In this document: positions 26,451 to 35,312 of the stretch, in pieces
Numbering within the stretch: the stretch's first letter is position 1
Layout: every line of letters starts with the position of its first letter
Assembly (NCBI GenBank): GCA_029027825.1
Contig: CP093399.1
Coordinates: 992,001-1,056,000, forward strand
Source: Rs1 sp029027825
Lineage (GTDB): Bacteria > Pseudomonadota > Gammaproteobacteria > Pseudomonadales > Balneatricaceae
DNA length: 64,000 bases
Direction of reading: 5' to 3'
The notes under the pieces: generated by a model
What the model was told of the DNA's origin: nothing
The model's database searches: none
Seen by the model: only the letters and a program-made list of their open reading frames with translations
Translations under genes and position numbers: made by a program

Positions 26451-27638
26451 ATGATTTTACCAATGAATAGGACTGTTTTCATTCTTTCACTGTGCCAGGC
26501 ATTGCTCGGCACAGGTAATATTTTACTGATAGCCATGGCGGCTTTAATAGGTCAGAGTCTAGCGCCAACGGATGCGTTGATTACTTTTCCCCTGGCGCTG
26601 CAATTTGTCGGCTTGATGAGCGCGACTATTCCGGCATCGCTGATTATGCACAAGCTGGGTAGGCGCAAAGGCTTCTACTTAGGTAATGCGCTGGGAATAT
26701 TAGGAGCATTGGGCTGTACGGCGGCGCTATTTCTGCATAGCTTTGTCGGTTTTTGTATGGGCTCATTTTTACTCGGTGTCGGGATTGGTTTTGGAACTTT
26801 GTATCGATTCGCCGCGATTGATTCCTGCGCGCCGGAGCAAAAGAGTAAAGCAATTTCATTTGTGATGCTAGGTGGGGTTCTTGCCGCCTTTTTAGGGCCT
26901 GCTCTGGCGGTAGAAAGTAAGGATTGGATCGCCGATTATCCCTTTACAGGATCGTTTTTAGGGGTGGTCGCTTTAAATATTTTGGCTTTTGCTTTACTGA
27001 CTAGAGCCGAATTTCCCGAATCGGTCTCTGGAGCAAAAGCGCAGCTGATTGCCAGACCTCTGTTTGAGATTATCAGTCAACCTATCTTTATCTTATCTGT
27101 CGTGGCTGCCACGGTAGGTTATGTGGTGATGAATTTGCTGATGTCCGCAACTCCTCTGGCTATGCATCATCACGGTTTTACCTTTAACGATTCAGCATGG
27201 GTTATTCAATGGCATGTGCTGGGTATGTTTTTGCCATCTTTTATCACTCCCAAATTAATTAGAAAGTTTGGTGCGGTAGTGCTTACCCAAGTAGGCGCGG
27301 TACTTATTTTGTGTTGTATTGCCGTCAATTATGATGGACAGAGCCTCTGGCATTTTTGGGGTGGGTTAGTGCTGTTAGGGTTAGGTTGGAATTTTATGTT
27401 TATCAGTGCTACGCATTTGGTAACATCAGCTTACCAGCCGCATGAAAAAGCAAAAACTCAAGCGGCCAATGAATTCATGCTATTTTCGATGGTCACTGTC
27501 TCAGCTCTAAGCTCAGGTTGGTTGGAGGCTACTATTGGCTGGACAAAAATGAATTTGCTAATGATTGTTGTAGTGGTCATTTCTATCTTGGTAGTGTGGT
27601 TTTTTTCCCGTAAAATACCTGCGCATGCGATACATTAA
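26451..27638 (+). CDS. Major facilitator superfamily transporter
   Basis: The 395-residue protein has about twelve hydrophobic segments. The loop between helices 2 and 3 reads MHKLGRRKGFYLG, the variant of the MFS G-x3-D-R-x-G-R-[KR] motif. Glycine-rich helix 4 contains SFLLGVGIGFGTLYRFAA. The substrate cannot be told from sequence. The methionine at 26463 (MNRTVFILS) is an equally good start. It stands alone on the plus strand, with a small unknown gene just downstream. Confidence 0.82.
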   Translation: MILPMNRTVFILSLCQALLGTGNILLIAMAALIGQSLAPTDALITFPLALQFVGLMSATIPASLIMHKLGRRKGFYLGNALGILGALGCTAALFLHSFVGFCMGSFLLGVGIGFGTLYRFAAIDSCAPEQKSKAISFVMLGGVLAAFLGPALAVESKDWIADYPFTGSFLGVVALNILAFALLTRAEFPESVSGAKAQLIARPLFEIISQPIFILSVVAATVGYVVMNLLMSATPLAMHHHGFTFNDSAWVIQWHVLGMFLPSFITPKLIRKFGAVVLTQVGAVLILCCIAVNYDGQSLWHFWGGLVLLGLGWNFMFISATHLVTSAYQPHEKAKTQAANEFMLFSMVTVSALSSGWLEATIGWTKMNLLMIVVVVISILVVWFFSRKIPAHAIH

Positions 27639-27655
27639 TAATAGGGGATTTTGAC

Positions 27656-27844
27656 GTGAAGAGTTTTATCTTTAGTACCGAAAACGAGCGCGGTGGAGTT
27701 ATGCTCTGTGATATAGAGACCCTTGAAGATGCTGTCGTATACCTAAATAGGCGTTTTTGCGGGGTGGTGAAAGTGGAAATGGGTAAAGAATTTTGGACTT
27801 TAGAGGATGGTTTTGAAAAACCGCTGCTCACCGCTGACGGTTAG
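27656..27844 (+). CDS. Small uncharacterised protein, 62 residues
   Basis: The ORF starts with GTG 17 bases after the MFS gene, preceded by AGGGG at a spacing of about 9 bases. The product, starting MKSFIFSTENERGG, is acidic, cysteine-poor and without membrane segments, and ends EKPLLTADG. No family is recognised. The close spacing to the transporter and the ribosome binding site are the evidence for a real gene. Confidence 0.45.
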   Translation: MKSFIFSTENERGGVMLCDIETLEDAVVYLNRRFCGVVKVEMGKEFWTLEDGFEKPLLTADG

Positions 27845-28131
27845 TAATACCCTAACGGCCACTTCTGGTTATGTTTGCTTTAGCACTCTCATGCTAAATT
27901 GCCTGCTAGCTAGCAACGGATATTTCACAGAGCGATGCAATTTTAATTGAGCGCTTAAGCCTACTCGTACACTTGAATTGCATCAGTTAGACGCCCACTG
28001 GCGCTATGCTGCAGTTAATGTATTTACAATGCCATTGTAAAACCAATAAATCACACTCTATATTCACTTTCAAACCACCGCTTCAGGCGTCAGTGAATGG
28101 ATACCCATTAGATCATTATGTAGGTGGCTTC

Positions 28132-31100
28132 TTGTTAAAAGTTTATCACTCTAATTCACTCGATATTTTGCGTGATGTACTCGTAGAAATGATCAGCCGT
28201 GAACCGATTAGAGATCCTTTTCGTGCCGAGCAAATACTGGTACAGAGTCCAGGTATGGCGCAGTGGCTGAAACTCGAATTAGCACAGCGTTTAAAAATTG
28301 CCGCTAATATTGATTTCCCGCTACCGGCCAGTTTCCTGTGGCGAACCTTTTCACAACTACTGGTCGATGTGCCCGAGCGCTCCGCATACTCAAAAGAGAG
28401 TATGAGCTGGATTTTAATGCGAATACTGCCCGAGTATTTACCCCAGTTAGAGTTTCGAGCCCTCGCCCATTATATGGCGGATGATAAGGCACCGATTAAG
28501 CTTTATCAATTGTGTGAAAAAATTGCCGATCTATTTGACCAATACTTAGTTTATCGGCCGGACTGGATCGCCCAGTGGGAGCAGCAGAATAATGCGCCAG
28601 CTGTAGATGAGCAGTTGTGGCAGCCGATTTTGTGGCGGGCAATCGTGGCTGATACGCAGCGCAGAAATTTCCCGCATTGGCACCGTGCAAACATGTTTGA
28701 CGCCTTTATTAAAGCGATAGAGAGCTCCTTTGACGAACATTCAACGAGTGCTGAATTACCACAGCGAATTTTTGTGTTTGGTATTTCGGCGCTGCCAGAA
28801 AATTACTTACAAGCTTTAGTTGCTTTAGGCAAGCGCTGCGATATTCATTTAATGGTGGCCAATCCCTGTCGACAATTTTGGAGTGATATTGTCGATAAGC
28901 GTTATTTAGGCAAACTCGCTCGGCGCAACGATCAAGCTGATCAAGCAAAAATTGCCCAGTTAAGTGCTTATGAGCAAGGGAATCCACTGTTGGCCTCGAT
29001 GGGCAAGCTGGGGCGCGATTATCTGTATATGCTCGGTCAGTTGGAACTCCCAGAGGTGCAGCTGTTCGGCGCTGATGATAACAGCAGTCTCTTAAAATCG
29101 ATTCAAAGTGATATTTTATCTTTGCGTAATCGACGGTCAATTACGGAGGATCAGCAAGCCAAAACTGGCTCAGATCAGCAGCGCTTAGCCATTGCCAGCA
29201 GTGATGATTCGATCAGTGTGCACTGTTGTCACAGTGCGATGCGTGAAGTAGAAGTTCTGCAAGACCAAATACTGGCAATGCTCGAGCAGGACCCGGCACT
29301 TGAGCCCCGGGATATTATTGTGATGATGCCCGATGTCTCTGCCTACAGCCCTTTTGTGGAAGCGGTATTTGGTCAAGCTAAGCCCAGTCACTATTTGCCT
29401 TTCTCTATATCCGATAGAAATGCCCAGCAAGAATCGCCGCTGATCGCCAATTTCCTGTCGTTACTGACGATGATAAAAAGCCGCTATGGAGCATCGGATG
29501 TGCTGGAGCTATTATCTTTACCAGCACTGTTGCGCCGCTTTGAGTTAGACGAAGCTAAATTCGATCAACTGCGAAATTGGATTTTAGAGTCGGGAATAAA
29601 GTGGGGGCTAGATGCTGACAACCGAGCAGAATTAGCGCTGCCCAGCTTTGCGCAAAATAGCTGGCAGTTTGGCCTGGATAGAATGTTTGCTGGCTTTGCC
29701 TTAGGAGAGGTTAATAAAACTTGGCAGGGGATCGCTCCGTATTCACAAATAGAAGGGCTGGACGCTCCTAGTTTAGGGCAGTTGGCCAGTTTTGTGGAAG
29801 TGCTGCAACGCTGCAAATTAGCTTTTAGTGGCAGCAGTAATATTGCACAGTGGATCGCTTTTTTTCATCAGTTGGTCGACGATTTATACCTGCCAGATGA
29901 CAGTGACTTAGCGGCCATAGAAATAATTTACACCTGCCTTGAAAAATTACAGACCACAATCGATGAAGTGGATTACCAGCAGTCAATTCCCGCTGAAATA
30001 GTACTAGATTATTTGCAGCAGAGCTTAACTGCGCAGCGCTCCGGGCAGCGTTTCTTATCCGGACAAATTAATTTTTGTACCTTAATGCCTATGCGTGCCA
30101 TTCCCTTCAAAGTTGTGTGTTTGCTGGGGATGAATGATGGCGATTACCCAAGATCAGTTCCCGCTATGGGCTTTGATTTAATGGCCGAGCACGGCCGCAA
30201 AGGGGATAGATCGAGACGCGATGACGATCGATACCTATTTCTAGAGGCGTTATTGTCGGCAACTGCTAAATTGTATGTTAGCTATGTCGGCCGCTCGATT
30301 GCCGATAATAGCTCCCGGGCGCCCTCAGTGCTAATTAGCGAACTTTTAGAGTACGCACAGCAGGGCTATTTTTTAGCGATGGATGAAAGTGGCGAAAATT
30401 TCCCGGCTGCGCATGACTCTTTATTAGCTGCGGCTAACAGCTCTTTATCGTTTCATGCTGAAGGTTCTTTATCGGGCCAAGCTGAAGGTTCTTTATCGCT
30501 CCAGGCTGAAGGCTCTTCATCAGTCGAAGCTAAAGGCTCCGATGCTGCTGGCGCGCAGCTGGTATTAAAAATTCAGCAGCAGAGCGCGCAGCTGTTACAG
30601 CACTTAATTTTAGAACACCCTTTAACCGCTTATCACCGGCATTATTTTGAGCAGCACAACCGCTTTTTTAGCTACGCAGAACAATGGTTACCTATAGCTG
30701 ACACCGTTCCTACTCAGCAGGGGGCCGATTTCATCCAAACCTTACCAGATAGCGATCTTGAAAACTTAGCGTTAACCTCGCTGGTTAGTTTTTTTCGTCA
30801 GCCAGTGCGCTATTTCTTGCAACATAAACTGCAAGTTAACTTTGTCGATGATGCGGTTATGGTTGAAGATGAAGAGCCCTTTGCGCTCGCGGGTTTAGAT
30901 AACTATATATTACGTGATCGATTGCTGCAGAGCGCATTACTGGAAAAAGATCTGCACGGCTTTAACGATTACCTGGCCGCCTCAGGTTTGCTGCCAATCG
31001 GCCACGCCGGCAGTAAGCTGCTGAGTAAGAATCTGCAGGATGCCACAGAGATAGCAGAAAAAGTAGCGCCGTTAATCACCGGCACTAAACGCCGCTTAAG

Positions 31101-31596
31101 CTTCGATTTAGAGATAGATAATTTGCAATTACAAGGATGGATCGAGCCACTTTATGAGATCGGGGTGGTTAAATACAGTGCGGCCAATAGCAGTGGCCGC
31201 AGTTACATCTGCACTTGGGTTGAGCATCTAGCCGCCTGCGCAAATGGCTGTGATCACGCTACTTATTTTAGAGCTATAAACCAACAATTTCATTTTAGAG
31301 CGGTGGCTACAGAGCAGGCGATCGACTATTTAACCGAGTTGCTTCAGTTGTACCGACAAGGGCTGCAAAAGCCGCTTGCCTGGTTACCAGATTTAGGTTG
31401 GCAGCTATATAATGCTGATGATGTCTCGGTATTTTTACGCGACGTAGAAATCAATTACAATAATTTTGCAGATCCTTATATTCAGCGAGTTTTTCCTAAA
31501 TGGCAAAATATCAGCAGTGGTTTGATGGCGGTAAATCAGCAGATACTGGCACCTCTCGCCGAGTATTTAGTGATAGATAGTGAGGGAAATGAGTGA
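28132..31596 (+). CDS. recC: Exodeoxyribonuclease V, gamma subunit
   Basis: The 1154-residue protein matches RecC: LLKVYHSNSLDILRDVLVEM at the start, then ILVQSPGMAQWLKLELAQ, IAANIDFPLPASFLWR, MPMRAIPFKVVCLLGMNDGDYPRS and SRRDDDRYLFLEALLSA. RecC is the inactive-helicase subunit that reads the Chi sequence and splits the DNA duplex within RecBCD. The frame is open from 28006. The family N-terminus begins at TTG 28132, with TAGGTGG just before it, so a TTG start is chosen. An unusual 8-residue repeat interrupts the protein at residues 770-801. The stop overlaps recB. Confidence 0.93.
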   Translation: MLKVYHSNSLDILRDVLVEMISREPIRDPFRAEQILVQSPGMAQWLKLELAQRLKIAANIDFPLPASFLWRTFSQLLVDVPERSAYSKESMSWILMRILPEYLPQLEFRALAHYMADDKAPIKLYQLCEKIADLFDQYLVYRPDWIAQWEQQNNAPAVDEQLWQPILWRAIVADTQRRNFPHWHRANMFDAFIKAIESSFDEHSTSAELPQRIFVFGISALPENYLQALVALGKRCDIHLMVANPCRQFWSDIVDKRYLGKLARRNDQADQAKIAQLSAYEQGNPLLASMGKLGRDYLYMLGQLELPEVQLFGADDNSSLLKSIQSDILSLRNRRSITEDQQAKTGSDQQRLAIASSDDSISVHCCHSAMREVEVLQDQILAMLEQDPALEPRDIIVMMPDVSAYSPFVEAVFGQAKPSHYLPFSISDRNAQQESPLIANFLSLLTMIKSRYGASDVLELLSLPALLRRFELDEAKFDQLRNWILESGIKWGLDADNRAELALPSFAQNSWQFGLDRMFAGFALGEVNKTWQGIAPYSQIEGLDAPSLGQLASFVEVLQRCKLAFSGSSNIAQWIAFFHQLVDDLYLPDDSDLAAIEIIYTCLEKLQTTIDEVDYQQSIPAEIVLDYLQQSLTAQRSGQRFLSGQINFCTLMPMRAIPFKVVCLLGMNDGDYPRSVPAMGFDLMAEHGRKGDRSRRDDDRYLFLEALLSATAKLYVSYVGRSIADNSSRAPSVLISELLEYAQQGYFLAMDESGENFPAAHDSLLAAANSSLSFHAEGSLSGQAEGSLSLQAEGSSSVEAKGSDAAGAQLVLKIQQQSAQLLQHLILEHPLTAYHRHYFEQHNRFFSYAEQWLPIADTVPTQQGADFIQTLPDSDLENLALTSLVSFFRQPVRYFLQHKLQVNFVDDAVMVEDEEPFALAGLDNYILRDRLLQSALLEKDLHGFNDYLAASGLLPIGHAGSKLLSKNLQDATEIAEKVAPLITGTKRRLSFDLEIDNLQLQGWIEPLYEIGVVKYSAANSSGRSYICTWVEHLAACANGCDHATYFRAINQQFHFRAVATEQAIDYLTELLQLYRQGLQKPLAWLPDLGWQLYNADDVSVFLRDVEINYNNFADPYIQRVFPKWQNISSGLMAVNQQILAPLAEYLVIDSEGNE
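30439..30534 (+). repeat. In-frame 24-bp tandem repeat within recC
   Basis: Four consecutive 24-bp units encode SSLSFHAE, GSLSGQAE, GSLSLQAE and GSSSVEAK. Units 1-3 share TCTTTATCG and GCTGAA blocks exactly. The array adds a flexible, Ser/Gly-rich linker and is absent from the family as I know it. Confidence 0.85.
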
Positions 31597-34500
31597 TGCC
31601 CACAACTATTTCAACGCTGCAAGCGCCTGAACAATTAGATCCATTAACCTTGCCACTGACCGGGCAAGCGCTGATTGAAGCCAGTGCCGGTACCGGCAAA
31701 ACCTACACTTTAGCGGCCTTGTATTTGCGATTGCTGTTGGGCTTAGGGCGGGGAAATTCTTTAGAAGTTGATCAGATTTTAGTGGTCACTTTTACCGAGG
31801 CCGCCACACAAGAGCTGCGAGAGCGAATTCGCAGTCGTATTCAAGAGGCGCGCATCGCTTTTGTGCTGGGCACCAGTGACGACCCTTTTATCGAAAAATT
31901 GCTGGCACAGCATCTTGATCATCAGCGCGCGGTATTGGACTTGGAGTTTGCCGCCTCGGAAATGGATCAGGCATCGGTATTTACTATTCATGGTTTTTGT
32001 CAGCGCATGCTCAAACAGCACGCCTTTGAATCGGGTGCTAGTTTTAATACCGAGTTAATTAACGATGATACTGACATTGTGCGCCAGGCGTTGCTGGATT
32101 TTTGGCGCACTCAACTGTACGCGGCAGATACTGAACTGGCCGTCGAAATTTTGGCCAGCTATAGCACCCCAGATAAACTGTTAAGCAAAATTCGCGGCTA
32201 TTTAAACTTGCACAACGTGCAGCTCAGCCCTGATTACACAGATTTCCCACTGCGGTTAAAATGGCAGCAGTTTTTAACCGCTCAAGGCTTATTGCGCAAA
32301 GCGTTGATAGCGACAATTAATAGCAGTGCAGCAGAAGATGACTTACTGGCGCTAATCCAGGACTCTTCAGTTGATAAACGCAGCTATTCAAAGCGTTACT
32401 TGCCGAATTGGTACGCCAAGCTGGTGGGGTTTGCCGCCGGCGAAAAAGCACCTTTTAAAGAGCTGCTAAAGTTCTCGCAATCGCTGCTTGAAGACAAATC
32501 TAAGACAGAGGCGGTGCCGCGCCATCCGGTGTTCGTGCAAATCGCGGAGTTCTGTGAACAGCAAATTAACTTTAAAGCGGTGATTTTTTGTAAGGCGCTC
32601 GCGGCTGTGCGGCACAATATGCAAATAGAAAAACAAAAAAATCAACAACTGAGCTTTGATGATCTACTGCACAAATTAGCGCATGCGCTGCAAGGCGAGT
32701 CTGGTGATGCGCTGGTAAAGGCAATTCGTAAGCAGTATCCGTTCGCCCTTATCGATGAGTTTCAAGACACCGATCCAGAGCAGTACAGTATTTTTGCTAC
32801 GCTGTATGCGATTCCAACAGAGCAGTTGGATGCGACAGTTGCAGAGACTGAGATTAGCAGCAGTGTTGCGGAAGATCCTGACTCCAGCTCTGACTCATCT
32901 GTAGAGGCGTTAGGTTTGTTAATGATTGGCGATCCGAAACAGTCTATTTATGCTTTTCGCGGCGCAGATATTTTCACTTACATGAAGGCGCGACAACAAG
33001 TTGTCAAGCACTATACCTTAGGTACCAATTGGCGCTCTAGCAAGGCGATGATCAATGCCACTAATCAGTTGTTCGGCAGATCCCCAGCGGCTTTTATTTA
33101 CCAGCAAGACATTCCCTTCTATCCGGTTAGCGCTACGAGTAAGGCCTCAACTTTAGCCATAAATGCACAGCCGATCCCCGCCTTATCTTTCTTCTATCGA
33201 GATGAGATGCTCAATAATGACCAATATTTGCTAGAGAGTGCGACCACTTGTGCCGCGCAAATCGATCGGTTATTGCAGAGTGCGAAATTGAATGATCAGC
33301 CCGTCACTCCTGCAGACATCGCCGTCTTAGTACGCGATAGAAAAGAAGCCGCACTGGTGCAAAAAGCACTGTTGCAAGTGCAGGTCGATTCAGTGTTTAT
33401 GTCGAATCGTGAAAATGTATACACAGTCAATGGCGCACGAGAGTTACAGTATATTTTACAAGCGGTGAATGAGCCAAGTAATGAGCGCTTGTTGCGCACC
33501 GCTCTAGCGACTGAGTTGTTACAGCTTAATGCCCGAGAATTGTTCGATTTAAATCAAGATGAGCTGGCATGGGAAGCGCTGGTGGAAGAGTTCGTTGATT
33601 ATCGTAAGATTTGGTGGCGCTCTGGTGTGCTGGCAATGCTGCATGCCCTGTTGCAAAAGCGGGGATTAGCGCAGCGCTGGCTGAGCTTTAATGAAGGGGA
33701 GAGGCGCCTAACCGATTATCTGCACTTGGCGGAGCTACTGCAGCAGGCGAGTGCCGAATTAGAATCTAACGAGACGCTAATTCGCTTTTTACAAGACAAG
33801 AGAGCGCAGCCTGCTAATCAGTCACAGGAACAGCAGTTGCGTTTGGACAGTGATAGATCGCGAGTGACAGTAATTACCATTCACAAGTCGAAAGGCTTAG
33901 AGTATGAAATCGTATACCTCCCTTTCGCCTGTCGTTATCGTCAAGCGAGCAGCATATTATTTCACGACGATGCCGGTCAGGCGATTCTCGATTTAGAGAC
34001 CAGTGACAATCAGCAACAGATCGAAAAAGAGCAGTTAGCTGAAGATCTGCGCCTCTTGTACGTCGCGATTACCCGGGCGGCGCAAGCCTGTTTTATCGGC
34101 ATGGCCAATGTTTATCTGCGTAAAAAAAGTGTCTGGCAAAAAACCGCCATCGGCTACCTTTTAACTTACCTTAAACCTGCTGATGCCGATCAACCAGCGA
34201 TGCATTTAAATGATCTGGATTTACCGCAAGTGCTGCAACTGCTAACCCAGCAGTGTGATGATATACAGACTATCGATGCGACGGCGATTGACCTAGAGCA
34301 GGGTGAGTTATTTGGGGCGTTAATTGATGATCTGGCAGATCGGCAAATTGACACTGCCACAGTGCTGCGAGCGCGGGATTTCCAGCGAGTGATAAATCAT
34401 CAGTGGCGGGTCACTAGTTATTCAGCACTTGCCAAAGATGCGCAACATGCACCACTGATTAATTCACAGGCGCCGCCGTCATCCTCGCCAGTTGACTTAT

Positions 34501-35312
34501 CACGCTCCACAGCGTTAGAAAATGATCATCTAGATTTAGAAGTGCTCGACGAAAGCGAGCTATTAGCGAGCGATCCAGTGGAAAAGAGCATCTTTAGTTT
34601 TGCTAAAGGCGCGGTTGCCGGTACCTTTTTACACAGCATTTATGAAGAGATAGACTTCTCCTCGACCGATAACAGTGAGTTGCTGGCGGTACTTGAACAG
34701 AAACTGCCACTCTCGGGCTATGATTTAGCTTGGCTGCCGACACTTGCGGCGTTTATTGGTCAATCTCTAGATGTGGTTTTGACGGCCCCAAGCGCTGAGC
34801 AGAACTTTACGCTCCGCTCGATTACCCCAGCTAACAGGCTGGTGGAAATGGAGTTTATACTGCCGTTTAAAGCGATAGATTGCAGTGCTATTAATAAGTT
34901 ACTGGCAGCTCATGATCCGCTATCGCAGCGCGCCGGCGCCTTAGTTTTCTCTAGAGTCGCCGGTATGTTGAAGGGGTTTATCGATTTGACGGTCCGGGCT
35001 AACGGTCAATATTATGTGATTGATTACAAATCTAACTATTTGGGCGATCAGCTCAGTGATTATCAAGCAGACAATATGCAATTGGCGATGATCGACCACC
35101 GCTATGATTTCCAGTACGTGCTTTATACATTGGCACTGCACCGACTGTTGCGCAGTCGACTGGCTGATTATGATTACGATAAAGATATCGGTGGCGTCTT
35201 TTATCTATTTTTAAGGGGTATGTCGGTAGGTTCTGAATCGGGAGTGTTTTATAGCAAACCTAAAAGAGAGTTGATAGAAAGCTTAGACCGGTTATTTGAG
35301 GGCGAACAATGA
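31596..35312 (+). CDS. recB: Exodeoxyribonuclease V, beta subunit
   Basis: The 1238-residue protein has the UvrD-type helicase motifs: Walker A LIEASAGTGKTYTLAALYLR near the start, VVTFTEAATQELRERI, IDEFQDTDPEQY, MIGDPKQSIYAFRGADIFTY and VTVITIHKSKGLEY. The C-terminal nuclease domain has LKGFIDLTVRANGQYYVIDY followed by KSN, which includes the catalytic Asp and Lys. RecB is the 3'-5' helicase and the only nuclease of RecBCD, and it loads RecA after Chi. A GTG at 31593 is also in frame. The ATG overlaps the recC stop and the gene overlaps recD by 4 bases. Confidence 0.96.
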   Translation: MPTTISTLQAPEQLDPLTLPLTGQALIEASAGTGKTYTLAALYLRLLLGLGRGNSLEVDQILVVTFTEAATQELRERIRSRIQEARIAFVLGTSDDPFIEKLLAQHLDHQRAVLDLEFAASEMDQASVFTIHGFCQRMLKQHAFESGASFNTELINDDTDIVRQALLDFWRTQLYAADTELAVEILASYSTPDKLLSKIRGYLNLHNVQLSPDYTDFPLRLKWQQFLTAQGLLRKALIATINSSAAEDDLLALIQDSSVDKRSYSKRYLPNWYAKLVGFAAGEKAPFKELLKFSQSLLEDKSKTEAVPRHPVFVQIAEFCEQQINFKAVIFCKALAAVRHNMQIEKQKNQQLSFDDLLHKLAHALQGESGDALVKAIRKQYPFALIDEFQDTDPEQYSIFATLYAIPTEQLDATVAETEISSSVAEDPDSSSDSSVEALGLLMIGDPKQSIYAFRGADIFTYMKARQQVVKHYTLGTNWRSSKAMINATNQLFGRSPAAFIYQQDIPFYPVSATSKASTLAINAQPIPALSFFYRDEMLNNDQYLLESATTCAAQIDRLLQSAKLNDQPVTPADIAVLVRDRKEAALVQKALLQVQVDSVFMSNRENVYTVNGARELQYILQAVNEPSNERLLRTALATELLQLNARELFDLNQDELAWEALVEEFVDYRKIWWRSGVLAMLHALLQKRGLAQRWLSFNEGERRLTDYLHLAELLQQASAELESNETLIRFLQDKRAQPANQSQEQQLRLDSDRSRVTVITIHKSKGLEYEIVYLPFACRYRQASSILFHDDAGQAILDLETSDNQQQIEKEQLAEDLRLLYVAITRAAQACFIGMANVYLRKKSVWQKTAIGYLLTYLKPADADQPAMHLNDLDLPQVLQLLTQQCDDIQTIDATAIDLEQGELFGALIDDLADRQIDTATVLRARDFQRVINHQWRVTSYSALAKDAQHAPLINSQAPPSSSPVDLSRSTALENDHLDLEVLDESELLASDPVEKSIFSFAKGAVAGTFLHSIYEEIDFSSTDNSELLAVLEQKLPLSGYDLAWLPTLAAFIGQSLDVVLTAPSAEQNFTLRSITPANRLVEMEFILPFKAIDCSAINKLLAAHDPLSQRAGALVFSRVAGMLKGFIDLTVRANGQYYVIDYKSNYLGDQLSDYQADNMQLAMIDHRYDFQYVLYTLALHRLLRSRLADYDYDKDIGGVFYLFLRGMSVGSESGVFYSKPKRELIESLDRLFEGEQ

